Assembly: GCA_027972325.1 (NCBI GenBank)
Contig: JAPMOS010000005.1
Coordinates: 213,501-277,500 of the forward strand
DNA: 64,000 nucleotides
Direction of reading: 5' to 3'
DNA from: Paratrimastix pyriformis
Taxonomy: Eukaryota > Preaxostyla > Paratrimastigidae
The notes below the pieces were generated by a model, which was given only the letters and a program-made list of their open reading frames with translations, made no database searches and was not told the DNA's origin. Below, piece by piece: positions 10,501 to 25,341 of this stretch. The position numbers were made by a program, and so were the translations under genes. Position 1 is the stretch's first letter. Every line of letters begins with the position of its first letter.

Positions 10501-12955
10501 CCCGGGACGTGGGCCAGGCCCTGGCGGCCGTGGTGCTGGTCCGGGAGGAGATGCTGGCCGGCCCCCAGGGCCCCCACGTCTTCGCGGGCTGCATGCGGCG
10601 CCTGGTGGGCGGCCTGCTGACAGAGGCCCTGGTCCACGAGGGCGGCATGCATCTGGACAGCGCCCTCTGCCTGCTGGTGGATCTGTTCGCCCACGGGCTG
10701 GCCCCGACGGGCGCCTTCCTGAAGGGGTCTGCTCGCCCCACCCTGCCCACATTCCCCCTGCCCGCATTCCCCCCTGCCCACATTCCCCCCTGCCCGCGTA
10801 CCGGGGACCGCGACCACCCACTGCCCCTGCCCCTGCCCCTGCCCCTGCCCCTGCCCCTGCCCCTGCCCCTGCCCCTGCCCCTGCCCCTGCCCCTGCCCCT
10901 GCCCCTGCCCTGCCCCTGCCCTGCCCCTGCCCCTGCCCCTGCCCCTGCCCCTGCCCCTGCCCCTGCCCCCATCATCACCAACATTTCCCCACTCACCTCA
11001 CCCGGATGTCGCTCCTCCCTCCCTGGGCTTCCCTCGCCCCTGGCGCAGGCTGGGCCGGCTGATGGACGAGTACAACGCCCTTGCCGCGGGTCACCCGCAG
11101 CTGCCGGGGCTCCTGGGGACGGCCCTGGGGGTCCTGGTGGCCAACCGGGTGATCCCCCTCGCCAGCGCGGCCACCTTTGACCTGACCAAGAGCGTCCACA
11201 CCATCCCGGCCATGTTCAAGGTCCGCCCAAGCACCCAAGGCACCCAGACGCCTCGTCCAGAATCGACAACATGAAAGACCAGCTCACCAGCTCCCCAAAT
11301 TTGCACCCACCTGCTCACGGAACGGAACGGAACTGACCTCAACCGAACAACTCAACTCACGGAACTCAACCGAACTCACGGAACTGAACTGACCTCAACC
11401 GAACGGAACGGAACTGATCGACTCCCCGCTTCTCCTGCCCCCAACCTCACTCGACTCGCGTCTCTCTGCGCTCTGGGGTGGGGATGGGGTCGGCCCAGGC
11501 GATGGAGGGCGAGGTGGTCCGGGGCCGGGAGGACGTGCTGACCATCCTGCGCGCCTCGGACTTCGACCTGGTGGGCCTCATGCTCCCCTGGGTCCAGACC
11601 GCAGGCATCGTGGCCTTCTTCGCGGGCGTGGTCCGCCCTTCCCACCGCCCGGCCCACCTTTCCTCACGCCCCTCCTGCCTTCCTCACGCCCGGCCCACAT
11701 TCCTCACGCCCCTCCTGCCTCCCTCACGCCCCTCCTGCCTTCCTCACGCCCCTCCTGCCTTCCTCACGGCCCTCCTGCCTTCCTCACCACCTCACCCCCC
11801 CCCCCCGTCCTCCCTTTCATACATTCCCTGTCGGCATCCCCACCACCGTCCTCATCCCCCTCCCGCGGCTCCCGTCTCATGTTCTTGTCCCGTCCCCCCC
11901 CCCCCCCCCCCCCCCGGCGCAGGGCCTCGAGTGGGTCTACTACTGCGCGGCCGAGAAGTACCTGGCCCAGTTCCTGCTGCGCCCCGTGGGCAAGCCCTCT
12001 TCGGGGAGCAGATCAGGCGGATCCACCCCAGCCCGCCTGCGCCCCATGTGCGCCACCGCCCTGCGGGCCTCCTCAAGGCGGCCCTGGATAAGTGCGGCCC
12101 CGGTCTGCGCTCCCCATCCCCCACACGCTTGCCCCCCCACCACCACCACCACCACCACCACCACCACCACCACCACCACCACCACCACCACCGGGCCATT
12201 CCAATACCGAAACGACGGCATTGTCCCGCATTGCTCTTGTTTGATGCCACGACCTCCCAGGGTTGGGAATGGGGTCCTTTGCGCGCCTGCTGCCTTCATT
12301 GGGAGCAAAGCAATAACAATCATCGTCCCTGGGCCGTATTTCAATCATCGCCCCTCCCTGTCTCAGTATCGCCAAATGTCCCTCCCATCTTCACCCGTTT
12401 TCCCGGCCCGGCTCCTGCCCCTGCCTGCCGCACCCCCAGGGAACATTGGGGGCGTGCTCTACCAGCTGGACCAGTACGTGAGCGCCCTGCGGGACCTGGT
12501 GGCCCACCAGCCGTCCCCCATGCACAGCTGCCTCGACGCCATCGCCGACTTCTGCGCGGCCCACCGCTACCCGCGAGGTCCGTCACCTGATCCCCACTAT
12601 GGCCCTATGGCCCGATGGTCCCATGCCCCTATGGCCCCATCATCTCATCATCTCATCATCTAACCCTGCAGAGCTGCTGACGGGCCTCTTCCGGTGGATC
12701 CGCGACCGGGACGTCTGCACGGCGGGTGCCTTCCACACCTGGACGGAGGCGCCCCTGACCCTGCGCGACCGGGCCGTGGCCCGGGTGGCCGCCCTGAACT
12801 ACCTCGCCTCCGCCGCCACGGGGGGCCCCGCCTCGCCCGCCCGCCGGTCATCCCCAACACGCAAGCAGGCCGGCTCCCCCGCCAAGGGCCCCGCAAGCCC
12901 GCCAGCCACACCCCCACAGGCACCCGCGGCCCCGCTCGCCACCCCAACCCAGTAA
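7140..12955 (+). CDS. EIF4G: Translation initiation factor eIF4G (MIF4G, MA3 and W2 domains)
   Basis: Cap-complex scaffold that binds eIF4E and eIF4A. Fourteen exons were traced: 7140-7484, 7653-7706, 7793-7900, 8195-8340, 8553-9072, 9301-9451, 9672-9752, 9969-10153, 10359-10726, 11049-11220, 11499-11630, 11923-12102, 12440-12577, 12672-12955. Exon 2 is an eIF4E-binding motif (KYSLEFLRQF; compare YxxxxL). Exons 4-9 form the MIF4G domain: SILAWQSRHAVTP, DFRRLLVNRVEREY, IGELFLRGLV, ALRERSW. Exons 9-12 resemble MA3, and exons 13-14 end in a W2-type tail (LFRWIRDRDVCTAGAFHTW). A Pro/Ser-rich insert (about 170 residues) interrupts MIF4G in exon 5. All joins keep phase except exon 12, where one base seems to be missing near 11980. 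The first 115 residues are low-complexity. The MIF4G assignment is firm; the MA3 boundaries are approximate. Confidence 0.85.
7519..7580 (+). repeat. CTCTGC hexamer array in eIF4G intron 1
   Basis: About nine tandem TGCCTC/CTCTGC units inside the first traced intron, beginning soon after donor GTCTGT (7485). Confidence 0.85.
8385..8467 (+). repeat. CATACAGAC minisatellite in an eIF4G intron
   Basis: Tandem 9-10 bp units (CATACAGAC, with CAGACAGAC variants) between the exons ending at 8340 and starting at 8553. Confidence 0.8.
10816..10970 (+). repeat. CCCCTG hexamer array in an eIF4G intron
   Basis: About 25 near-perfect CCCCTG units in the intron between the exons ending at 10726 and starting at 11049. 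Two units are shortened to CCCTG. An ORF encoding Pro-Ala or Gly-Arg repeats through it is an artefact. Confidence 0.9.
12139..12192 (+). repeat. CAC triplet array in an eIF4G intron
   Basis: Tandem CAC/ACC triplets in the intron that starts at GTCTGC (12103). Confidence 0.85.
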
Positions 12956-14091
12956 TCCCCCAACACACCACCACCTGCGCCGTCACGGCGGCCGCCAACC
13001 CGCCGGCGCCAACCTCCCCCAGTGGGCATCAAACCCCCCCCCCCCCCCCCCCCGCATTCCGCTGTAATTTTGGCGACAATTCAATTCAACCCCCCCCCCC
13101 CCCCCCCCAGAGGCGCCCTGCTTGGAGCAGAGGACCCTGGGCGGATGACTCCTCTCCCTTCCTTGTCTCCATTCTCCATTCCCTCTTCCTCTTCTTCCCC
13201 CTTTCCCTCGCTCTGTCGGGCGCCGTGAAACACCACGCGCTTGGCGCGAGGGCCGGGGCTTCTCAGCAAAGAGGCCCCCGAACAGCAAAACAAGCCACCA
13301 AATGATCATCGCCGATCAGGGGGTCCCATGATGAATTGGGGGAAACCCGGCCCCCAGAGATTGGCAGACCCCCCTCGTGTTCACACTGGTCCAAGGGGCG
13401 AAGAAGGCCAAGCGAGCCTCAGCTCCGCTTCGAAATCGTAGGCGCAACGTCTCCCTCCCCCCTCCCCCTCGCCCCTCACCCCTCGCTTTGGGAGGCGGAA
13501 AAGATTCGACTTGGGCACAGCGTCTTGACAAACGAATGAACAACGGCGGCCACCACCGACAAAGGCGGCGCCACCAATAAAAATCCAAGGCGCCAACATG
13601 AACAAGAGAACAAGCCATGCGGCCCAGGGGGGGCAGCCGACCGCCAGACAAGAAGCGATCGCCCACATCCGCCCCGGCCAGCAGAGAAACAATTAAATTT
13701 ACATCAAATCATGTCACCCTCTTGGGAACACAAAGACACACAGAGACAGACACACAGACGCACATACATACAGACGCACAGACGCACAGACGCACAGACG
13801 CACAGACGCACAGACAGACACACAGACACACAGACACACAGACACACAGACACACAGACACACAGACACACAGACACACAGACACACAGACACACAGACA
13901 CACAGACACACAGACACACAGACACACAGACACACAGACACACAGACACACAGACACACAGACACAGACACAGAACATCCGATGAAAAGCTGGATCATCG
14001 AAGCCGACAAGGGCAGTCAGCCATCGACACAGGAGACATCTTCATGCAAGCGCATCCGGCCCTTGTCCCACGGCTGGCCGTTCGCAGCGGC
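12956..14091. other. Convergent gap between eIF4G and the next minus-strand gene
   Basis: No supported gene. It holds two C-runs (about 13029-13050 and 13091-13110), an AATAAA at 13576 that could serve eIF4G, and the CACAGA array. A minus-strand ORF near 13692-13381 has a hydrophobic patch, but no family or splice support was found for it. Confidence 0.5.
13733..13975 (+). repeat. CACAGA satellite-like array
   Basis: About 240 bp of tandem CAGACA/CACAGA hexamers, with GCACAGAC variants at the left end, in the gap between converging genes. It is open in several frames on both strands (Thr-His-Arg and Cys-Val repeats). Those ORFs are not genes. Confidence 0.92.
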
Positions 14092-16216
14092 TCACACCTT
14101 GGACTCGGCCGCCGGGGGCGGGGGGATCGCCGCGGGCTGCTTGGCGGCCGGGGCGGCGGCCTTCTTGGCGGCCCGCCGGCGGAGCAGCATCAGCCCCACG
14201 ACCGCGGCCGCCACCAGGGCAACGGCACCCACCGAGCCGCCCGCCGCGATGGCAAGGGTCGTCCCCGTGCTGACCACGGCCGGGTCCACGGGCACTGCAG
14301 AGTGGATGGGAGGGTGGGGAAGGGGAATGTGGGAGGAGCTGGGACTTGAAGGGGGCGGGGGGAGGGAGGAGGGGGTGAGGGACGGACCGCTGATGCCGGT
14401 GATGGGCAGGATGGCCGCCATGGCGGCCTTGGGGGCGGGCACCAGGTCGCCCGCATCCTCGGCGCTGTTGGCGCCGGCCCGCATCAGGAAGCGCACCTCG
14501 GACACGTGGCCCGGGACGAAGTTGCCGAACTCCGCATCGAACTCTGCCCCAGGTGGCGGTGGGGTGGGTTGGCACAAGGTGAGGTGGGCGAGTGTACGGC
14601 GGCAGAGCGAGGAAGGTGCGGGCAAGCAGGGTAGGCCAGAGCCGCGGGGCGGGCGGCGGCTGGCGGCTGGCGGCTGGGGAGAGGGCGGACCGAGCTCGGT
14701 GATCAGGTTGACATTCATGTCCACCCCGAGGGCGAAGTGGAAGGCCAGGATGTCCAGGTGGAAGGTGACGTTCCACACCATGGAACCCGTCCGGGTGACC
14801 TCCAGGTGCAGCTCAGGGATGGCCCCCCAGAAGGCCGGCGCGTTGTTGACCACGAGGACTTGGCTCTCCTCCTCGGGGCACGTCTCGCCAGCCTGTGAGG
14901 AAGTGGGGGGCGGGGCGGGTGGCGGTTGGTGAGCGAGGCTAACAACGGCGACGAGAGTGCGTGAGAACGCGATGACGCTGACTGGATGATGAGGCGAGCG
15001 GATCGGAGGGCGGCAGTGGCGGCAGTGGGGCGCACGTCAGAGAGGCGGGACGGACGTGGGGCAGGGTGCACACCCGCATGCGGAGCATGTCGGCGTTGGC
15101 CAGGGGCACGTCGGCGTACAGCTCGCCCATGACGGTGCAGTGACGGCCCCATGCAAGGGCCGTGCCGCCGTCCATCTCGACCCACAGCTCGCCCGTGACG
15201 GTGATGTTGATGACGGTCGCCTGGCAGTTGCCCGGGATGATCTCGTAGTCGGCGAAGTAGTCGCCCTCGGTGCCGCTGGGGCAGTGCTCAGCCTCGCGGC
15301 ACGTCACGTGGGACCCGATCCGGTAGATGCCCCCCAGCAGGCAGGTCGTCCGCTGGTTCCGGATGCGCATGTAGTAGGCCCGCTCGCAGAAGCTGTGTGG
15401 CGGATGGGGGTGAATGAAGCGGGTGAGGGCGGCGCGCGAGGAAGATGGTCGTACACGGGATGGCGCGGTGGGCGGGAGGGTGCGCGGGTGCGGGTGCGTG
15501 TAGCGGCGGCGGCGGCAGGTGGGGGCGGACCGGGTCGGGTCGGCGCAGTTGTCGTCGGCCGGCTCGGGGATCAGGTCGATGTCACCCAGGGGCAGCGGGG
15601 CCGACATCAGGAAGGGCAGGCCCTGCTCGTAGGGGAAGTTGGTCCAGATGGAGAAGTGCAGGATGTACTCCAAGTCGACATGCGAGTAGTACGAGACGCC
15701 CTTCTCGAAGCCCGTGTAGTTGACCACGTGCATCACGTCGACCGTGGTCGAGGCGTCCACGCTGATGGTCTGCTCGATCAGGATCTCCATCGACTGGTAC
15801 CGGCGCCCGTAGACCGGATCACCGTTCGGGTCGATGCCCGTCAGCACCGTCGACAGGACGTGCAGCGGCACGTGCCAGAGCATCTTGTCGTCGATGACCT
15901 CGGTGATGACCGAGGGGCACGCGGCGATGGTCGCGAGGAGCTCCCGGAAGGACATCTCCACATCGCAGGGCATCGCCGGGTCGGGGACGACGACCGTAGG
16001 CACCGGCAGGCAGGCCGGGTCGGCCACCAGCGGAGGGGGGCCCGCCGCAATGACGAACTCGCTCAAGCCGAAACCGTCCACCTTGACGACCAGCTCGTCC
16101 CCGTCGACCAGGGCCTCGCTGAACGTGGCCGCGTGGAAGGACGCGGCCGGGCAGTCAAGGGCCGATGCAACGGCCCAGAGAATCGACACCAGGAAATAAA
16201 TGGTTGTTGCCTTCAT
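14092..16216 (-). CDS. Unrecognised type I membrane protein with signal peptide
   Basis: No family recognised. The first exon begins at 16216 with a clear signal peptide (MKATTIYFLVSILWAVASA) and runs to about 15536. Later exons lie near 15390-15073, 14890-14694, 14548-14391 and 14295-14092. The ectodomain, about 500 residues, is rich in beta-type sequence. It has several Cys, mostly in the second exon (FCERAYY, TCLLGG, VTCREAEHC, NCQATV), and NxT/S sequons (NYT, NIT, NVT). A single helix near the C-terminus (VGAVALVAAAVVGLMLL) is followed by a basic stop-transfer stretch (RRRAAKK) and a short Ala/Pro-rich cytoplasmic tail. Donors are GTCCGC, GTGTGC, GTCCGC and GTCCGT. It is probably a surface glycoprotein; its role is unknown. 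It shows no obvious similarity to the paralogous pair to its right. Confidence 0.65.
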
Positions 16217-17143
16217 AAGGCGGCGATCGTAAACAATCGGTAGTTGGGGAAGAAGAAGATAAAATTGAGTTGCAGTGGGAAACGGCGCTGTTTTCTGAAT
16301 TTCATTTCATGGGGTTCTTGCCACTGCCAAAATTTCGTAAATTTGAAGATTGAGCAGCGCCCCACCGGCATGAATTTTCAGTGCCGAATCGCCCCACATC
16401 CAGAAAATCCACCGCCACACCACCCCATATCGGCATATCGGCATCATCTCTCAGTCGCCTGTATTCTGGATGATTTGCCACTGATCGCCCCGGGTGTTCG
16501 GGGCGTTCCACCTCAACATGGCAGGCAGAAGGCGCCCTTCAACAGCGATGCGGCTCTTTCAGGGAGCCCTCAAACAGGATACGGCCCGTCGACTGCCCAC
16601 ATGGGGTCCAGCCCCGTCCCCAGCCTGGCCCAGCCACGTGGCTGGGGGAAATCGGGCGGCATCTCTTCCAACTGGCCATTACCACATTGCAAAATCCCTC
16701 CGACCAAGCCGACGGCCAGGACACAATTGACGCGGCCACTCCCAATCATCATCGGTCGTTGAATGTCGCACAGCGAGGGGCGCAGCACGAAAACAACAAC
16801 AATTGCAAAAAAAAAAAAAAAAAAAAAAAAATACAACGCAAATCACAAAAACAACAACATGGGAAAAACCGGGTTTTAAAAAAAGAGGGATTTCGAGGGG
16901 GCTTGCACCACCAGCCCCCCCCCGAAAAAACGTGAATAAAGACGGTGGAAACATGAATAAAGATGGTGTGCATCGTCAAGAGGCGGCCGGCGAACCCGGC
17001 GGCGAGAAGGACCCGCCGCCGCTCCATGAAGGAGGAAGGAGGTCGGTTGGGGTTGAAGTAAGGGCATATAAATTGGTGGTCCAGCAACACGGTGGGTATG
17101 GCGTGGCTGGTACCTTGGGGTGCTATTGCCTGAGCGGGCTGGC
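16217..17143. promoter_or_regulatory. Gap between two tandem minus-strand membrane protein genes
   Basis: About 930 bp holding the promoter of the 14092-16216 gene and the 3' flank of the 17144-21857 gene. It contains an A-run of about 26 (near 16808-16833), a second A-rich stretch, and two AATAAA motifs (near 16933 and 16954) that point the wrong way for the minus-strand gene. No coding exon was identified. Confidence 0.4.
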
Positions 17144-21857
<4,714 letters not shown>

Positions 21858-22358
21858 GGGGGAAAAGAGTGGAGGGAACCGACGGGACCAGAAATTCAAA
21901 CGGGCCGAAAGTCGGTCAGTCGCGTGCGAATGCAGCCTCGTGAGGCTAACTCAGGGGATAGAATAATGACTACAAAAGGTCCTTTCAAATGCTTTGAAGC
22001 AACGAGAAAATCACAGTCGAGATTCACAAAATGTGCCTTATTCTCCTCACTTCCCCCCAACCCATCATCTTTTGTGAGCAATCGCGCCCTGGGGACACCA
22101 AAACCACATGACCCTCGGCCTGACAGTTCGGCCTCGGGCCTGACAGTTCGTTTCCAATGGCCATCCTCAGGCCGAACATCCTCTTCATGCCTACAAATCA
22201 GCTCCGCCAATCGATCCAACCCGACAGAATATCCATCTCCAAGTTTCTCGGGCAACCGTCATACGTCACATCATCGTCAACTTGACGTCACGTTTGACCG
22301 AATGAATATTGCACCGGGGAAAGTCCACTGTCTTCGTTGGGGCACCACAGCGTCGCCT
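21858..22358. promoter_or_regulatory. Bidirectional promoter of the paralogous pair
   Basis: About 500 bp between the two divergent start codons. It includes a perfect 14 bp direct repeat GGCCTGACAGTTCG at 22117-22130 and 22137-22150, 20 bp apart (two helical turns), followed at once by a CCAAT-type sequence (TTTCCAATGG). Regulatory function is inferred from position only. Confidence 0.45.
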
Positions 22359-25310
22359 ATGCGATTCTGGGTGTCCTTCTTCTTGCCGGCTCTTGCCCTC
22401 GGCATTTATTGTGGATGTTTGACTGAGCGTTCAGCGGGAATTGATTCAGAAGAGTGCTGCAACACAGATGGTTTCTGCACCTGGAATGTTGTTCCGCCTC
22501 TGGGCCTTAACGAAGCCATATTCTACGAGGTGAAATCAGTTTCCGTCTGTACTGAACATATAATTATTTGCAAGTCTCATTGCCGAACGATACATTTGCA
22601 GGAAGAAGGTGCAGCAGCACTCGTTTTCTCCAATTTGGAAGACCACCGCGTCTTCCAACGACTGGACAGCTTTAATATGACCATGCGAGGGTCCACAGAA
22701 TTCAGGGGACTCCAGTTAGCGTTCACTCACGACCAAAACAACAACGCGCAGTTCTTCTTTTCGTACCACGTGGGAAAGACGCCCCTTCATGGTCTTCGGT
22801 CCTTGTTCGATGTACCTGATTTCCCCCCCCCAGTGGCAATCCCCAAGGAACCATCGACCCTCAGTGTGACCGTGAGCCTGGATTTGTACGGGGTGAATTC
22901 CACGTCCGGATCCCTCCGTCGTCCCGCCACCATTTTTCACTTCCCATTGCTGCCACATCAGGGACCTGCCCTTGGCGGGCACTTTGCACATCCACACGGC
23001 CCTGCCCGCGGCGTTGGGCCCCAACTCCTCGGTCCTGCTCGAGCTGATCGACATGGACACGGGGGCCCGGGCCGCCCTCATCACCCCGGCCACCAACGCC
23101 ACCGGTCTGTACCACCCACCTCCATGATGTTCACCCGACACGCGTCCCACAGGGGGCGAGGGCTTTCTGTGGCAGGCCAACGAGCCCAACGTGACGGTGG
23201 GCCAGCGGGTGGCCGTCCGGGCGACGGCCCTTGCCGACACGTCTCTGGTTGGCCTCTCCGCCACCCTCACCGTGCGCGGTCCGCATGCCGCCGGGTGTTC
23301 GGCGGAGTCACGGGTTCGATCCCTGTCTCCCGCGGATTATTTATTTGCTGTTTGTGTTTTTTTTTTCCCCCTCGCCCAGCCGGCGTGCTGCTGTTTCCCT
23401 CGCGGCTGACCACCTGGGCCGCGGGCGTGGGGAACGTCATCTGGGCGGGGCTGCCCCCGGCCCACTACCCGTCCCTGTCGGTGGACTTGGTCCAGCCGGC
23501 CCGGGGCGCCCGCCACCGCCTGGCGGAGAACGCGACCACCCCCGGACCCAGCCCGGACGGATACTCGGGTCCGTTTCTCATCTTCCCTGCGGCCCCCGCC
23601 CCCCCACAGGTGCGCGTTGTTTGATGATTCTGCGGGAACTCGCGCATCTTGTTCCCTCCTCCCCCTCCCCTCCCTCCTCCCCCCCTCCCCCGGGCGCCCA
23701 CCACCATGAAATGAGGATCAGCTCAGCTGGCCGTCTCTCTGGCTCATCTGGGAAATCCGAGGCCACGAAGAGACCGACCCGGACACGGGATGGGGGGGAT
23801 GGGGGGGATGGGGGGATGGGGAAGGGCAGCGTCCCGACGTCATCATCACCGCTCTCTGGGATTCCACACATCTCATCCGCCTCTCCCCCGGCTCGCCCAG
23901 TGCTGGACGTGGCGCTGCCCTGCATGCTGGGTGAGACCTGGGAGCTCGTCATGGAGGCCGCCTCGGCCCAGCCGGGCGAGCCGGCCATCATCATGCGCAG
24001 CAGCCCGTTCTACATCGCCCGTCCGCTCCGCCTCTGCCCCTGCCCCTGCCCGTCACCCTGAGCGCCCCGCTTGGCACTCCCCGGCCCCGCTGTCGCCCTG
24101 GCCCCTGCCCTGCCAGCCTCCCCCTGCCACAGTTTTTGTGGGGTCCCAGGAAGGAGATGCACACATGCGGACAGCAACCAAACGGCCAGGGCGCTGATTC
24201 CGCTCCTCGACTCCCCATCCTCCCCAGGCGGCTTCTACAGTTACTCGACGGCCCCCGAGGTGGCCGGCCAGCCGATTGGGCTGCGGTGGCGCTGCGAGGG
24301 GCTGCCCGAGGGGGCGGCCACGGTGGAGCTGCTGCTGAACGGCAGCCGGATGGCCGCCTTGGAGGACTTGCCCCTCGACCCGCGTCCGTAGCACGCGACG
24401 TGAATGTGCGGGCACAAGGACCCGAATGTGGAGATGAGGCTGATTGGAGAGCGATTGGATGATAAGTTGATGGCGATGACGATGACGGTGACGGTGACGG
24501 TGACGGTGACAGTGACGATGACGATGAGCGATGACGGTGAGCGATGATTGGATGATGATTGGATGATGCTGGTGCTGGTGATGATGCTGGTGATGGTGAT
24601 GGTGATGGTGATGGTGATGGTGATGGTGATGGTGATGGTGATGGTGATGGTGATGATGCGTGGGCCATCTGTCTGGTGCTGTTTGTCTGTGCTCTCTGAC
24701 TGTGCGCTGCGCTCGTCCTCATGGCCTTCGTCGTGCCGTGTTGGGTGTCTGGGGGCGCCCCTGCACTGCCTTAGCGAACGCCTCGATGCCGACCGCCCAG
24801 GCCTGGCCCACGGGGTACTACCAGCTCCGCTACAGCACAACCGCCTTCGGGGCACGGGACGAGTGGGAGGGCGATTGGGTCACCATCCGCAACGGTCCCT
24901 CACCGTCCTTCCCTTCGCCGCTGCCAATCGTCACCAATCATTCGTCATCACCACAATCATCACCACCCAATCATCATCACCCAATCATCATCACCCAATC
25001 ATCATCACCCAATCATCATCACCCAATCATCATCACCCAATCATCATCACCCAATCATCACCCAATCATCCAATCACCATCCAATCATCATCATCACTCA
25101 ATCATCTTAACCACCACCACCGCCATCATCCACTCGTCATCATCCGTCATCCGTCATCCGTCCTCCATCCTCCAACCATCCATCATCCAATCATCTCACG
25201 ATCACCATCAGATCATCCTCACCACCACCATCATGGGTGAGCATCTTCTTTCGGCCGTCCGAATCTGCGTGGTATCGCCCGCCCCCCACCACTTCCACTT
25301 GACTCTGCTG

Positions 25311-25341
<31 letters not shown>

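Noticed and set aside
13704-14010. Cys-Val and Thr-His-Arg repeat proteins
   Set aside because: They come from a CACAGA array and appear in several frames and both strands.
23283-23340. Intact tRNA gene
   Set aside because: No 5' acceptor strand complementary to CTCCCGC and no A-box or D-arm could be placed upstream; only the 3' half resembles tRNA.
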